Counted from the stretch's first letter, positions 26,305-34,837 are shown. The stretch: 63,683 nucleotides of DNA from Pseudoselenomonas ruminantium (GCF_900142515.1 NZ_FRBC01000021.1:1-63683), one strand, 5' to 3'. Notes: generated from the letters alone by a model not told the origin. Translations and numbers: made by a program.

Positions 26305-27183
26305 ATGCTTTATAGTTTGGAAAATGACAGATTATGTGTGCAAGTGCGCAGTTATGGCGCGGAGCTGCGTTCTATCAAAGAACGTGCGGACGAGACCGAG
26401 TATATTTGGGACGGCAATCCGCAGTGGTGGAAGTATAGCTCTCCGGTGCTCTTCCCGATTGTCGGCAAGTTGCAGGATGGGAAATATCGTGTGGACGGTC
26501 AGGAATATGAACTGCCGGGCCATGGCTTTGGACGCATTTCGGAATATGAGTTGGTGAAGCGGGAAGCCGATTATATCGAATTTGCCCTGAAATGGTCGGA
26601 GGATACGCTGAAGGTCTATCCTTGGAAGTTCCAGCTGAATGTAGCTTATGCGTTGAAGGATAATGAGGTGGAAGTCATCTGGAAGGTGCAGAACCTCGAT
26701 GATCAGGAAATGGTCTATTCCATCGGTGCGCATACGGCATTCCGCTGCCCGTTGGTGCCTGGGGAAGAATTCGGTGACTGTTATCTGACCTTCAATCAGG
26801 CTGAGGATAATGTCAATATGCCGCTGAACAGCAAGGGACAGTTCCTGAAGACACCGGGGACGGCACACCTGCAGGGGCAGCAGCTGGAGTTGGATTACGA
26901 GATGTTTGCTGGCGATGCTCTGGCTTATAAAGGCCTGAAGTCTGATGTGGTGACAATCTGTTCCCATAAGAGTGAGAAGAAGGTCTCCATGGTGGCTAAG
27001 GACTTCCCCTTCTGGGGATTCTGGACGCCGGCGCAGGGCGGCGCACCGTTCCTGTGCCTCGAACCGTGGCAGGGTCATGCGGATTATGAAGGCTACACGG
27101 GGAATTTCAAGGACCGTGAAGGCAGCCTGACACTGGCCGCAGGGGAAGAACAGAGCTTCCATTACACGATAAAGATTGGCTGA
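26305..27183 (+). CDS. Aldose 1-epimerase family protein (LacX-like)
   Basis: Mutarotase-fold enzyme of the LacX/YeaD-like branch. The opening pattern (LYSLENDRLCVQV ... SYGAELRSI), the ILFP-like segment PVLFPIVGKLQDG (about 48-60) and HGFGR (about 73-77, with the catalytic His) are typical, as is the later His in SIGAHTAFRCP and the ending WQGHAD. At 292 aa it has the usual length. The substrate may be a free sugar or a sugar phosphate. ATG 26305 is preferred over ATG 26299, because the GCGAGGTGA ribosome site directly abuts the latter. Monocistronic, between an inverted repeat and a terminator. Confidence 0.88.
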   Translation: MLYSLENDRLCVQVRSYGAELRSIKERADETEYIWDGNPQWWKYSSPVLFPIVGKLQDGKYRVDGQEYELPGHGFGRISEYELVKREADYIEFALKWSEDTLKVYPWKFQLNVAYALKDNEVEVIWKVQNLDDQEMVYSIGAHTAFRCPLVPGEEFGDCYLTFNQAEDNVNMPLNSKGQFLKTPGTAHLQGQQLELDYEMFAGDALAYKGLKSDVVTICSHKSEKKVSMVAKDFPFWGFWTPAQGGAPFLCLEPWQGHADYEGYTGNFKDREGSLTLAAGEEQSFHYTIKIG

Positions 27184-27188
27184 TATAA

Positions 27189-27231
27189 CAATGCCCCCGC
27201 AGGGATTATCCAAATCCTTGCGGGGGCATTG
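27189..27231. terminator. Bidirectional terminator between aldose epimerase and accC
   Basis: A 19-bp GC-rich inverted repeat (27189-27207 with 27213-27231, one mismatch) lies between the two convergent genes. Confidence 0.8.
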
Positions 27232-27244
27232 TCTATGGTTATGA

Positions 27245-28654
27245 TTATGCGAGGTACATGCTTTCGCTGATGGTGTTGGCGAGCTCTTCCTCGTTCATGT
27301 CTTTCGTATCTTTCGGTGCAGCTTCATAGGCATCCATGCGTTTCTTGATGAACTGGGTGTCGATGTTGCCAGTTCGGAAGTACGTGTCCTTGAGAATCTT
27401 CTTGTGCAGGGAAACGGTGGTCTTGACACCGTCGATGCGGAATTCCTTGAGGGCGCGTTCCATGATCTTGATGGCGTCACCACGGGTGCGGCCATGGACG
27501 ATGATCTTGGCAATCATGGAATCGTAGTACGGCTCGATGGAGAGACCTGCCGTCACGCCGGAATCGAAACGGACGCGGGGGCCGCTGGGTTCATGCAGGA
27601 AGGAAATCTGTCCCGGGCAGGGCATGAAGTTGTTTTCCGGATCTTCGGCGTTGATGCGGCATTCAATGGCATGGCCGGTGAAATTCACATCATCCTGCGT
27701 GATTTCCAGTGCCTCGCCAGCAGCGATGCGAATCTGGGTGCGTACGAGGTCGATACCCGTAACGGCTTCGGTGATACCATGTTCAACCTGAATGCGGGGA
27801 TTGATTTCCATGAAGTAGAATTCGTTGTTGGAAAGGTCCAGCAGGAATTCTACCGTACCGATGTTGGAGTAATGGACGCTCTTGGCGGCCTTGACAGCCA
27901 GACGGCCTACGCGGTTGCGCATATCCTGCGTGAGCGCGATGGAGGGGGATTCCTCCAGCAGTTTCTGGTTGCGGCGCTGCAGGGAGCATTCACGCTCGCC
28001 AAGGTGCAGGACTTCACCGTAGTTATCGGCCACAATCTGCACTTCGATATGGCGGGAGCGTTCGATATAATGTTCGAAGTAGTATTTCGTCTTGGTGATA
28101 TCCACCAGCAGGTTCAGGATGTTCTTGAGGTCATTTTCATCATGAGCCACGCACATGCCCTTGCCGCCGCCACCGGATACCGGTTTCAGGATGACGGGAT
28201 AACCGACCTCAGCGGCAACTCGGATGGCTTCTTCGTTGCTGGTCAGAGGATCGCTGCCCTTGGCCATGGGGATACCGGACGGTGCGATGGATGCGCGGGC
28301 GATATCCTTATCGCCTACGAGACGGATGGTTTCCGGCATGGGCCCAATCCAGGTGATACCAGCTTCCGTAACCTGTTCGGCAAAGTCTGCATCTTCGGAG
28401 AGGAAGCCGTAGCCGGGATGGATGGCATCCGCATGGGTTTCGCGGGCAGCTTTCAGGATAGCATCTTTATTGAGATAGCTCTCCAGAGCATCTGCCGGGC
28501 CGACATTGACCGCGATATCCGCCAGGCGGACATGCAGGGCATTGGCATCCGCTTCGGAATATACCGCTACGGTTTCGATGTCCAGCTCCTGGCAGGCACG
28601 GATGATGCGGACGGCAATTTCGCCGCGGTTAGCAATGAGAATGCGTTTAAACAT
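27245..28654 (-). CDS. accC: Biotin carboxylase (AccC-type subunit)
   Basis: ATP-grasp enzyme that carboxylates biotin on a carrier protein. The N-terminus FKRILIANRGEIAVRIIRA, HPGYGFLSE, the glycine-rich ATP loop KPVSGGGGKGM and the C-terminal VEHGITEAVTGIDLV motif are all present. At 469 aa it is slightly longer than AccC (about 450), with an extra acidic tail. There is no accB, accD or carboxyltransferase gene next to it, so whether it serves acetyl-CoA carboxylase or another biotin enzyme (propionyl-CoA, pyruvate) cannot be told. The ATG follows TTAGGAGG. It has its own promoter and a long leader with a FapR-like sequence. Confidence 0.93.
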   Translation of the reverse strand: MFKRILIANRGEIAVRIIRACQELDIETVAVYSEADANALHVRLADIAVNVGPADALESYLNKDAILKAARETHADAIHPGYGFLSEDADFAEQVTEAGITWIGPMPETIRLVGDKDIARASIAPSGIPMAKGSDPLTSNEEAIRVAAEVGYPVILKPVSGGGGKGMCVAHDENDLKNILNLLVDITKTKYYFEHYIERSRHIEVQIVADNYGEVLHLGERECSLQRRNQKLLEESPSIALTQDMRNRVGRLAVKAAKSVHYSNIGTVEFLLDLSNNEFYFMEINPRIQVEHGITEAVTGIDLVRTQIRIAAGEALEITQDDVNFTGHAIECRINAEDPENNFMPCPGQISFLHEPSGPRVRFDSGVTAGLSIEPYYDSMIAKIIVHGRTRGDAIKIMERALKEFRIDGVKTTVSLHKKILKDTYFRTGNIDTQFIKKRMDAYEAAPKDTKDMNEEELANTISESMYLA

Positions 28655-28730
28655 AGGATTACCTCCTAAAACTTTACAAATTAATTAATATTATTAACAA
28701 TTGTTGTATCAAGTTGTACATCAACAGGTG

Positions 28731-28747
28731 TTATAACCAGCTACTAA
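28731..28747 (-). promoter_or_regulatory. FapR-box-like sequence in the accC leader
   Basis: The 17-mer TTAGTAGCTGGTTATAA (minus strand) matches the known FapR operator type TTAGTACCTGGTACTAA at 14 of 17 positions and lies about 10-26 nt after the predicted accC start. FapR represses fatty-acid genes and responds to malonyl-CoA, the product of acetyl-CoA carboxylase. The match may be chance; no fapR is in this window. Confidence 0.4.
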
Positions 28748-28763
28748 AACAACTATGGTATGA

Positions 28764-28792
28764 ATTGTAGCACAATTTTTTTGGCTGGTCAA
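28764..28792 (-). promoter_or_regulatory. Promoter of accC
   Basis: Minus strand: TTGACC (28787-28792), 17-bp spacer, TACAAT (28764-28769). It leaves a leader of about 100 nt, AT-rich with repeated GTTGTA motifs, before the ribosome site. Confidence 0.75.
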
Positions 28793-28911
28793 TGATAAAG
28801 TGAAGGTATAGAAGTTATTCCTTAAAAGAATAATGAATGTTGTATACAAGAAATTTTCATATTTTTGTTGTATAGTGTGGTAATATAGTTAAAGTGGGAG
28901 GAAGTGAAGAT

Positions 28912-30738
28912 ATGACCGATATTGTAGCGGAGAAATTGAAATTGTTGCCGGATAAGCCCGGCGTCTATATCATGAAGAATGCCGAAGGGCGGATCATCTA
29001 TGTGGGCAAGGCTATTGTGCTTAAGAACCGGGTGCGGCAGTATTTCCAATCCGGTAAGAACCATAGCCCCAAGGTCAGGGCGATGGTGAGTCATATTGCA
29101 GACTTTGAGATCATCATGACGGCTTCGGAAGTGGAGGCGCTGATCTTAGAATGCAATCTCATCAAGAAACATCGTCCCCGCTATAATATCAGCCTCAAGG
29201 ATGACAAGAGTTATCCTTATGTGAAGGTGACTGTGCAGGAGGATTTCCCGCGGGTGTTCATTACCCGTCGGATATTGAAAGATGGTGCCCGCTATTTTGG
29301 CCCCTATACCAATGCCACGGCGGTGCATGAGAGCCTGAAGCTCCTACGGCGCTTGTTCCCTTTGCGCACCTGCAAGCATTTGCAGGAACGGCCCTGCCTG
29401 GAGTATCATATCAAAAGATGCTTGGCCCCCTGTGCTGGCAAGGTAGAAAGGGCAGATTATGATGCCATGATCAAGGCGGTGTTGCTCTTTCTCGAGGGAC
29501 GCACGGAAGATGTGGAAAAGGAATTGCAAATCCGCATGGAGCAGGCGGCGGAGAGCTTCAATTTTGAAGTGGCGGCTCGGCTGCGGGATCAGCTGTTGGC
29601 TGTGCGCAAGGTGGCAGAAAAGCAGAATATCGTCACAGGTTCCGGCGATCAGGATGCCATCGGCATTGCCCGCTCGGAAATCGGCGTGGTGGTGCAAGTA
29701 TTCATGATTCGCGCGGGCAAGATGATTGGCCGGGAGCACTTCCTGCTGCAGGGCAGTGAGGATGAAAGTGATGGAAAGCTTCTGGCGGCCTTCCTGCAGC
29801 AGTATTACCATCGAGCAACCTTTATCCCGCGGGAAATCCTGCTGCCCTTGGCAATCCCGCAGGGAGAGCAGGAACTCCTGGAAAAATGGCTGTCGGAGAA
29901 AAAACAGAAGGCCAAAGTCCAGCTTATCCTGCCTCAGCGGGGCACGAAAAAGGATATCGTGGATATGGCTGTAGGAAATGCGGAGAAATATCTGCATGAT
30001 GAAGCGGCCCGTATCAAGCAGGCCAATGACCAGACCTTAGGGGCTGTGGAAGAATTGGGGCGTTGTCTGGGGTTGGCCAAAATGCCGGATCGCATGGAAT
30101 GTTTCGATATCTCCCATAATCAGGGCAGTGAGACGGTGGCCTCCATGGTGGTCTTTGAAGGCGGCCTGCCGAAGAAGTCGGATTATCGGCGCTTCAAGAT
30201 ACAGAGTACCGAAGGCAAGCCGGATGATTTTCTGTCCATGCGGGAGGTTACAACCAGGCGTTATGTGGATCTGCCGGAGGAGGAACTGCCGGATCTCATC
30301 ATTATCGATGGCGGCAAGGGACAGTTATCTTCGGCACTGGAAATCATCCGCAATGTGGCGGGGCATAAAAAGGTGCCGGTGGTAGGGCTGGCCAAGCAGT
30401 TTGAGTTGGTGTTCACCGAGGGCAATCCGGAACCTGTGGTCCTGCCACGGCATAGCCAGGCTTTGTATTTGATTCAGCGGATCCGCGACGAAGCTCATCG
30501 TTTTGCCATCACTTATCACCGGAAACTGCGGGGCAAGCGAAATCTGGTGTCAGTGCTTGACCATATCGTGGGTATCGGGCCGAAACGGCGGCAGGCGCTT
30601 TGGAGCCACTTTGGCAGTATCAATAAGATAAAGGCCGCTTCGTTGGAGGAACTGCAACAGGCAGCGGGGATGAACAAACCTGCTGCAGAGGCGGTGTTCA
30701 ATTTCTTTGCGGCGCAGAAGGAATTGCGTGGCAAGTAG
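28912..30738 (+). CDS. uvrC: Excinuclease ABC subunit C
   Basis: Nuclease of nucleotide excision repair, making both incisions with UvrB. Domains in order: GIY-YIG nuclease at the N-terminus (PGVYIMKN ... GRIIYVGKA, about 15-90), a Cys-rich segment (CLEYHIKRCLAPC), the UVR UvrB-binding helix (about 200-235), the RNase H-like 3' nuclease domain with CFDISHNQG and DGGKGQ, and C-terminal helix-hairpin-helix motifs. The length of 608 aa is usual. ATG 28912 lies after GGGAGGAAG; the in-frame GTG at 28894 precedes that site. The PHP gene follows after 26 nt. Confidence 0.97.
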   Translation: MTDIVAEKLKLLPDKPGVYIMKNAEGRIIYVGKAIVLKNRVRQYFQSGKNHSPKVRAMVSHIADFEIIMTASEVEALILECNLIKKHRPRYNISLKDDKSYPYVKVTVQEDFPRVFITRRILKDGARYFGPYTNATAVHESLKLLRRLFPLRTCKHLQERPCLEYHIKRCLAPCAGKVERADYDAMIKAVLLFLEGRTEDVEKELQIRMEQAAESFNFEVAARLRDQLLAVRKVAEKQNIVTGSGDQDAIGIARSEIGVVVQVFMIRAGKMIGREHFLLQGSEDESDGKLLAAFLQQYYHRATFIPREILLPLAIPQGEQELLEKWLSEKKQKAKVQLILPQRGTKKDIVDMAVGNAEKYLHDEAARIKQANDQTLGAVEELGRCLGLAKMPDRMECFDISHNQGSETVASMVVFEGGLPKKSDYRRFKIQSTEGKPDDFLSMREVTTRRYVDLPEEELPDLIIIDGGKGQLSSALEIIRNVAGHKKVPVVGLAKQFELVFTEGNPEPVVLPRHSQALYLIQRIRDEAHRFAITYHRKLRGKRNLVSVLDHIVGIGPKRRQALWSHFGSINKIKAASLEELQQAAGMNKPAAEAVFNFFAAQKELRGK

Positions 30739-30764
30739 AGTCAGGATAGATTGAGAGGAAATTA

Positions 30765-31628
30765 ATGAAGACGATTGATTTACATGTGCATTCTCTGGTA
30801 TCCGATGGCAGTTTTACGCCCAGGGAACTGGCTGTTCATGCCAAGGAGCAGGGGCTTTCCGCCTTTGCCCTGACCGACCATGATGTGATTGCGGGAACGG
30901 AAGAAGCTGCCGCGGCTGCACAGGAAGTGGGTGTGGAATTCATCAATGGCATGGAGCTGACCGCAGATTTCAAAGGACATAAGATTCATGTGGTGTGTCT
31001 GGGCTTTGATGCGAAACATGCTGCCTTCCAAACCGTATACAAGAAGGTGCGGGCTATCAAGGAGGGCCGCATTGAGGATATCATCGAATTCGTGCGACGC
31101 AAAGGTGTCGATATCAGCTGGGAGAAAGTGGAAAAATTTGCCTATCAGGGGCTGATGGACCGCTATGCTATCATGCGCTATCTGGTATCCTTGCAGATGT
31201 ATGACCGGGCGCAGCCTCTTTGGGATAATTACCTCGATCCGGCAGCGGTGGAACTGGGGCTTAATTTCAGCATCACAGCAGAAGAAGCCCTGCCGCTTAT
31301 CCATAAGGCGGGCGGCGTGACGTCGCTGGCGCATTTCCATAAGAATATCGGCCTGGGAAATCTCGACAGCCGCCAGCAGCAGGAGCAGGCTATCTTGGAA
31401 CTGCATCAGCTGGGGCTGGATGGCATGGAGCGGTATTATCCCAATTACACGGCTGAAGATGAAGCGTTTGCGGCACAGATGATCCAAAAGTATGATCTGC
31501 TGTCGACTGGCGGAACGGATTTCCACGGGTCGAACCGGCCCCAGATCGAGATGGGGACGGGGATTGATGGGAATATGGAAATACCTTATTCATTTTTTGA
31601 AGAAATCAAGACTCGGCTGGAGAAGTAA
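30765..31628 (+). CDS. PHP-domain phosphoesterase (YciV/RNase AM-like)
   Basis: Metal-dependent phosphoesterase of the PHP superfamily. The metal ligands appear in the usual order: HVH at 7-9, SDGSFTP, TDHD near 38-41, the Glu of NGMELTAD, SLAHFHK and the final GGTDFHG. At 287 aa it matches the single-domain group that includes 3',5'-nucleotide bisphosphate phosphatase and RNA 5'-exonuclease (RNase AM). The substrate cannot be fixed from sequence. GAGAGGAAA precedes ATG 30765. It follows uvrC, possibly in the same transcript. A second PHP protein of similar size is encoded in the accessory island (55456). Confidence 0.88.
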   Translation: MKTIDLHVHSLVSDGSFTPRELAVHAKEQGLSAFALTDHDVIAGTEEAAAAAQEVGVEFINGMELTADFKGHKIHVVCLGFDAKHAAFQTVYKKVRAIKEGRIEDIIEFVRRKGVDISWEKVEKFAYQGLMDRYAIMRYLVSLQMYDRAQPLWDNYLDPAAVELGLNFSITAEEALPLIHKAGGVTSLAHFHKNIGLGNLDSRQQQEQAILELHQLGLDGMERYYPNYTAEDEAFAAQMIQKYDLLSTGGTDFHGSNRPQIEMGTGIDGNMEIPYSFFEEIKTRLEK

Positions 31629-31696
31629 AATATTTTTCTTATTGGCAGGATTTGCCCTGAATAAGCTAGAACTACTCAACAAGCAATGCATTGTGT

Positions 31697-31810
31697 GTAC
31701 TTTTCTTTGGTGCAAAGAAAAGTACCAAATACCCTGACGGGTGCAGGCGAAATTGCGGACTGAAATCCCATCCGGGGATTTATGTTCGCGGGCGCCCTTC
31801 CTTGGGCGCC
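31697..31810 (+). repeat. Four consecutive stem-loops between the PHP and rubredoxin genes
   Basis: Within 114 nt there are four hairpins: 31697-31709/31713-31725 (13-bp perfect stem, 3-nt loop), 31731-31734/31739-31742, 31763-31769/31775-31781 (7 bp) and 31791-31797/31804-31810 (7 bp, all G-C). A T run then leads directly into the rubredoxin ribosome site. The sequence has no credible gene and may be a dispersed REP-like element or a structured RNA leader. Confidence 0.6.
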
Positions 31811-31844
31811 AGGATTGCATGGTCTTTTTTAGGAGGGCTGGCGT

Positions 31845-32003
31845 ATGAAAAAATGGGTTTGTACGGTTTGTGGCTGGATTTATGATGAGGAGACCGGGGA
31901 CAGTGAGTATGATCTGGCTCCAGGCGTGGCTTTTGCGGATCTGCCAGAGGATTTTGTCTGCCCGCTGTGCGGAGTAGGCAAGGATATGTTTGAAGAACAA
32001 TAG
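31845..32003 (+). CDS. Rubredoxin
   Basis: Small iron protein with a single Fe(Cys)4 centre, an electron carrier in anaerobes, often for oxygen or peroxide detoxification. It has 52 aa with the two exact iron-binding motifs CTVCG (C6, C9) and CPLCG (C39, C42), plus the usual aromatic residues W4, Y13 and the DLPEDFVCP segment. TTTTAGGAGGG precedes ATG 31845. It is shorter than the usual ORF cut-offs and easily missed. Its redox partner is not adjacent. Confidence 0.97.
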   Translation: MKKWVCTVCGWIYDEETGDSEYDLAPGVAFADLPEDFVCPLCGVGKDMFEEQ

Positions 32004-32154
32004 GATATCTGAAAAGACAGGAACAGTTATATTGACCAATCAAAAACAGGGGATGCGAAATAACGCAGGCCCTGTTTTTGGTATAGCCATTTGCAGGAAC
32101 GATATTCATATTGATGGAGCGCAGCTTGTTTGGAATGAAAAGGAGGCAATGGTA

Positions 32155-33183
32155 ATGAAGCCCGTGCGCAATGTTTACGTTTGTTTGCAAGCATGTTTTT
32201 TCGTTGTGTGCTTGCTGGTGATGGGGGCAAGCTATGGTGATGCCCGGTCCCTGTACAGGCAGCCGGTTATCCTGGACACGGATATTGGCAATTCGACCGA
32301 TGATCTGTATGCCATGGATTTGCTTTATAAGATGGCTCGTCGTGGCGAGGTCGACATAAAGGGCATAGTGGTGGATCGGCAGGGGGATGGTTTTGCCGAT
32401 CTGGCAGATATCATGAATACCTATTATGGGTTCCCGGACATTCCTATCGGTGTGGAACGGCAGGGTGTGGTCAATAGTACCATCCATATCGATTACCGCA
32501 TGCTGGATGATTTGAAAAATGCTGATGGCAGCAAGATGTTTGCCCGTACGGACACGAATCTGCAGGATAATTTAGATGGATATAAGCTGTATCGCAAATT
32601 GCTGGCTGAGTCCAAAGACCATTCTGTTAAGATCATTGGCATTGGCTTTGTGTCCAGTCTGGTGCAATTGTTGGAATCGGGGCCGGATGAATACTCGGAT
32701 CTGCCGGGCAGAGAACTGGTAAGACGCAAGGTGGATTCCTTTTATTTTATGGCTACCAAGCTGGGGAAAAACGCAGATCCTGGCTATAATCTGCGCTTCG
32801 ATATTCCCTTGTCCAGGCGTTTTCTGACTGAGTGGCCCTGGGAGGTAAAGGTATATCTTTCCCCAAGTCCTGTGGGAGGGGCAATCGAATATCCAGTGGA
32901 AATGGTAATGCAGGATTTGGCCAATGAGGAGAAGCATCCTATATTGCAGGTCTATCGCAACAAGGATTGCAATACAGGGCAAAAAATGTGGGATTTTCTC
33001 TGTGTGGTAAATGCCGTAAAGCCGGAAGTCTTTGCCTATTCTCCGACGGGCTTTGTGTCCTTGGATGAAGCTGGGCAGATCTGCTTTACCAAAGATAAGC
33101 AGGGAAATTACGTCTATCAGCTGGCGGGGAATAAAAAGTGGAATGACAAGATGCTGGCATTTTTAAGATTTTATGGTAAGTAA
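32155..33183 (+). CDS. Exported nucleoside-hydrolase-like protein
   Basis: Relative of the inosine-uridine nucleoside N-ribohydrolases. After a signal peptide (residues 1-30) comes the calcium-binding signature DTDIGNSTDD (41-50), then GIVVDRQGDGFADLADIMN and the substrate-strand IKIIGIGFVSSL, as in secreted members of this superfamily. Many of those have not been tested, so the substrate (nucleosides or something else) is open. At 342 aa the length is in range. The ribosome site AGGAGG fits ATG 32155 better than ATG 32149; the open frame upstream to 31990 overlaps the end of the rubredoxin gene and is not used. Confidence 0.8.
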   Translation: MKPVRNVYVCLQACFFVVCLLVMGASYGDARSLYRQPVILDTDIGNSTDDLYAMDLLYKMARRGEVDIKGIVVDRQGDGFADLADIMNTYYGFPDIPIGVERQGVVNSTIHIDYRMLDDLKNADGSKMFARTDTNLQDNLDGYKLYRKLLAESKDHSVKIIGIGFVSSLVQLLESGPDEYSDLPGRELVRRKVDSFYFMATKLGKNADPGYNLRFDIPLSRRFLTEWPWEVKVYLSPSPVGGAIEYPVEMVMQDLANEEKHPILQVYRNKDCNTGQKMWDFLCVVNAVKPEVFAYSPTGFVSLDEAGQICFTKDKQGNYVYQLAGNKKWNDKMLAFLRFYGK

Positions 33184-33264
33184 ATTTTCTTGTTAGCAGG
33201 TCATAAGACTATTAGACAAATTTATGATAAGATAAAAAATAATAAAAATATTTGCCGCTTTTTA

Positions 33265-33293
33265 TTGCTTTTTTTGTCCGACTTTGTTATAAT
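33265..33293 (+). promoter_or_regulatory. Promoter of mdh
   Basis: TTGCTT (33265-33270), 17-bp spacer, TATAAT (33288-33293), placing the start near 33300 and leaving a leader of about 110 nt. Confidence 0.8.
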
Positions 33294-33302
33294 TATCACG
33301 TA

Positions 33303-33385
33303 ATGAATCATAAGTTTGATTCATAGTTCCTGGCATTCCGAAAGCGGTTTCCATTATGGTATTTTGGTTTCGGGTAATCGCTTTC
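33303..33385 (+). promoter_or_regulatory. Structured 5' leader of mdh with alternative pairings
   Basis: A perfect 8-bp hairpin (33303-33310/33317-33324) is followed by GAAAGCG (33340-33346), which can pair with CGCTTTC (33379-33385), and CCGAAA (33338-33343), which can pair with TTTCGG (33368-33373). The two pairings share bases and exclude one another. The ribosome site lies 9 nt further on. This may be a regulatory leader; no known riboswitch class was recognised. Confidence 0.4.
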
Positions 33386-33408
33386 TAATTTTAAGGAGGC
33401 TTTTGATT

Positions 33409-34377
33409 ATGAAGGTAACAGTTGTTGGTGCAGGTAACGTAGGCGCTACCGTAGCAAATGTGCTGGCAGTGAAGAATTTCTGCAGCGAAGTCATGCTCGT
33501 GGACATCAAGAAGGGGTTTGCTGAAGGCAAGGCCATGGACATCATGCAGACGGCACATCTCCTGAACTTTGACACCACGGTAACGGGCGTTACGGCCGAA
33601 ATCGGTGACGAGAACGGCTATGCACCGACGGAAGGTTCCGATGTTGTGGTTGTTACTTCCGGTATGCCCCGCAAACCGGGTATGACCCGCGAAGAACTCA
33701 TCGGCGTAAATGCAAAGATTGTCAAAGGTGTTGTTGACCAGGCGCTGAAGTATTCTCCCAACGCTATCTTCATCATCATCTCCAACCCGATGGACGCTAT
33801 GACGTTCCTGACGCTGAAAGATTCCAAGCTGCCCCGCAACCGTGTTCTCGGTCAGGGCGGTATGCTCGACAGCAGCCGTTTCCGTTATTTCCTGTCCAAG
33901 GCTCTGCAGGAAGCTGGCTATCCGGCAACCCCGACCGACATCGATGGCACGGTTATCGGCGGCCACAGCGACAAGACGATGGTTCCGCTCACGAGCCTGG
34001 CTACCTATCGCGGTATCCCCGTTTCCCAGCTTCTCTCCAAAGAACAGCTTGATGATGCCGTTGCTCAGACGAAAGTGGGCGGCGCAACGCTGACGGGCCT
34101 CCTGGGCACTTCCGCTTGGTACGCTCCGGGCGCAGCAGCTGCTGCCATGGTTGAGGCTATTGCTCTCGATGCCAAGAAACTCATGCCTTGCTGCGTATAC
34201 CTCGATGGCGAATACGGCGAGAAAGATCTCTGCATCGGCGTACCCGTTATCCTGGGCAAAGATGGCATGGAAAAGATTGTGGAGTACAAACTGGAAGGCG
34301 ACGAAAAAGCTAAGTTTGATGAAAGCGTAGCTGCTGCTCGCAACACGAACTCCAAACTCGGCGATGCCCTGAAGTAA
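33409..34377 (+). CDS. mdh: Malate dehydrogenase (LDH-like type)
   Basis: NAD-dependent interconversion of malate and oxaloacetate, here probably feeding the fumarate-succinate-propionate route. The dinucleotide fold opens with GAGNVG (7-12). The substrate-loop motif RKPGMTR has Arg where lactate dehydrogenases have Gln, which indicates malate rather than lactate. The catalytic His is in GGHSDKT. The length of 322 aa is usual for this type. Strong codon bias points to high expression. ATG 33409 follows TTAAGGAGG; the longer frame back to 33316 lies in the leader. Confidence 0.95.
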   Translation: MKVTVVGAGNVGATVANVLAVKNFCSEVMLVDIKKGFAEGKAMDIMQTAHLLNFDTTVTGVTAEIGDENGYAPTEGSDVVVVTSGMPRKPGMTREELIGVNAKIVKGVVDQALKYSPNAIFIIISNPMDAMTFLTLKDSKLPRNRVLGQGGMLDSSRFRYFLSKALQEAGYPATPTDIDGTVIGGHSDKTMVPLTSLATYRGIPVSQLLSKEQLDDAVAQTKVGGATLTGLLGTSAWYAPGAAAAAMVEAIALDAKKLMPCCVYLDGEYGEKDLCIGVPVILGKDGMEKIVEYKLEGDEKAKFDESVAAARNTNSKLGDALK

Positions 34378-34386
34378 GCAATTGAT

Positions 34387-34425
34387 AAGAGGTTCAAAGA
34401 TTTTTCTTTGAACCTCTTTTATTTT
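34387..34425 (+). terminator. Terminator of mdh
   Basis: A perfect 13-bp stem (34387-34399 with 34406-34418) is followed by TTTATTTTT. Confidence 0.9.
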
Positions 34426-34504
34426 TGCAGACTATTAAGTTTTGTTCTAATTGATACGATATATCAAATAAGAAAGGCGATTTAGGGCAAAGGGGGTGTC
34501 TGCT

Positions 34505-34783
34505 ATGTTAGAACGAATTGAGCGCGTTGCCCGTATCAAAGGGGTGGAAGGCCGTGCCTTTGAGCGTAAGGAAGGATATAGTGAAGATAAGAGGAATAAA
34601 CAATCGTTCAAGAATGCCCTGAACAATGAACTGGATAAAGAGGCCCGGCTGGCAAATGAGGCAGGTATCGATGCTCCTGGTGCTTATAAGCTGGAGTTAT
34701 CCACGCATCCTACACAGTCATTGTTTTATAAGGAATACATTGATTTCAGGGAATTGGAAAACAGGATCAATCCTGTAGAGTGA
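34505..34783 (+). CDS. Small conserved-looking hypothetical protein
   Basis: I do not recognise this 92-aa protein. It is soluble and rich in charged residues (many Arg, Lys, Glu and Asn in the first 60 residues), without Cys pairs, signal or membrane segment. A proper ribosome site (AAGGGGG) precedes ATG 34505, and a terminator at 34838 follows, so it is probably a real single-gene unit. A short dyad TTGATA-N5-TATCAA at 34453-34469 lies upstream and might be an operator. Confidence 0.65.
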   Translation: MLERIERVARIKGVEGRAFERKEGYSEDKRNKQSFKNALNNELDKEARLANEAGIDAPGAYKLELSTHPTQSLFYKEYIDFRELENRINPVE

Positions 34784-34837
34784 ATAGGGAAGGGTATGGA
34801 CTGATGCGAGACAACTTTATAGGTGTTCTTATAGGAA

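Noticed and set aside
28830-28911. Promoter for uvrC
   Set aside because: TATAGT at 28871 looks like a -10 box, but no -35 hexamer lies at a 16-18 bp distance.
31990-32154. Longer N-terminus for the nucleoside-hydrolase-like protein
   Set aside because: It would overlap the rubredoxin gene and place a signal peptide inside the protein; the ribosome site supports ATG 32155.
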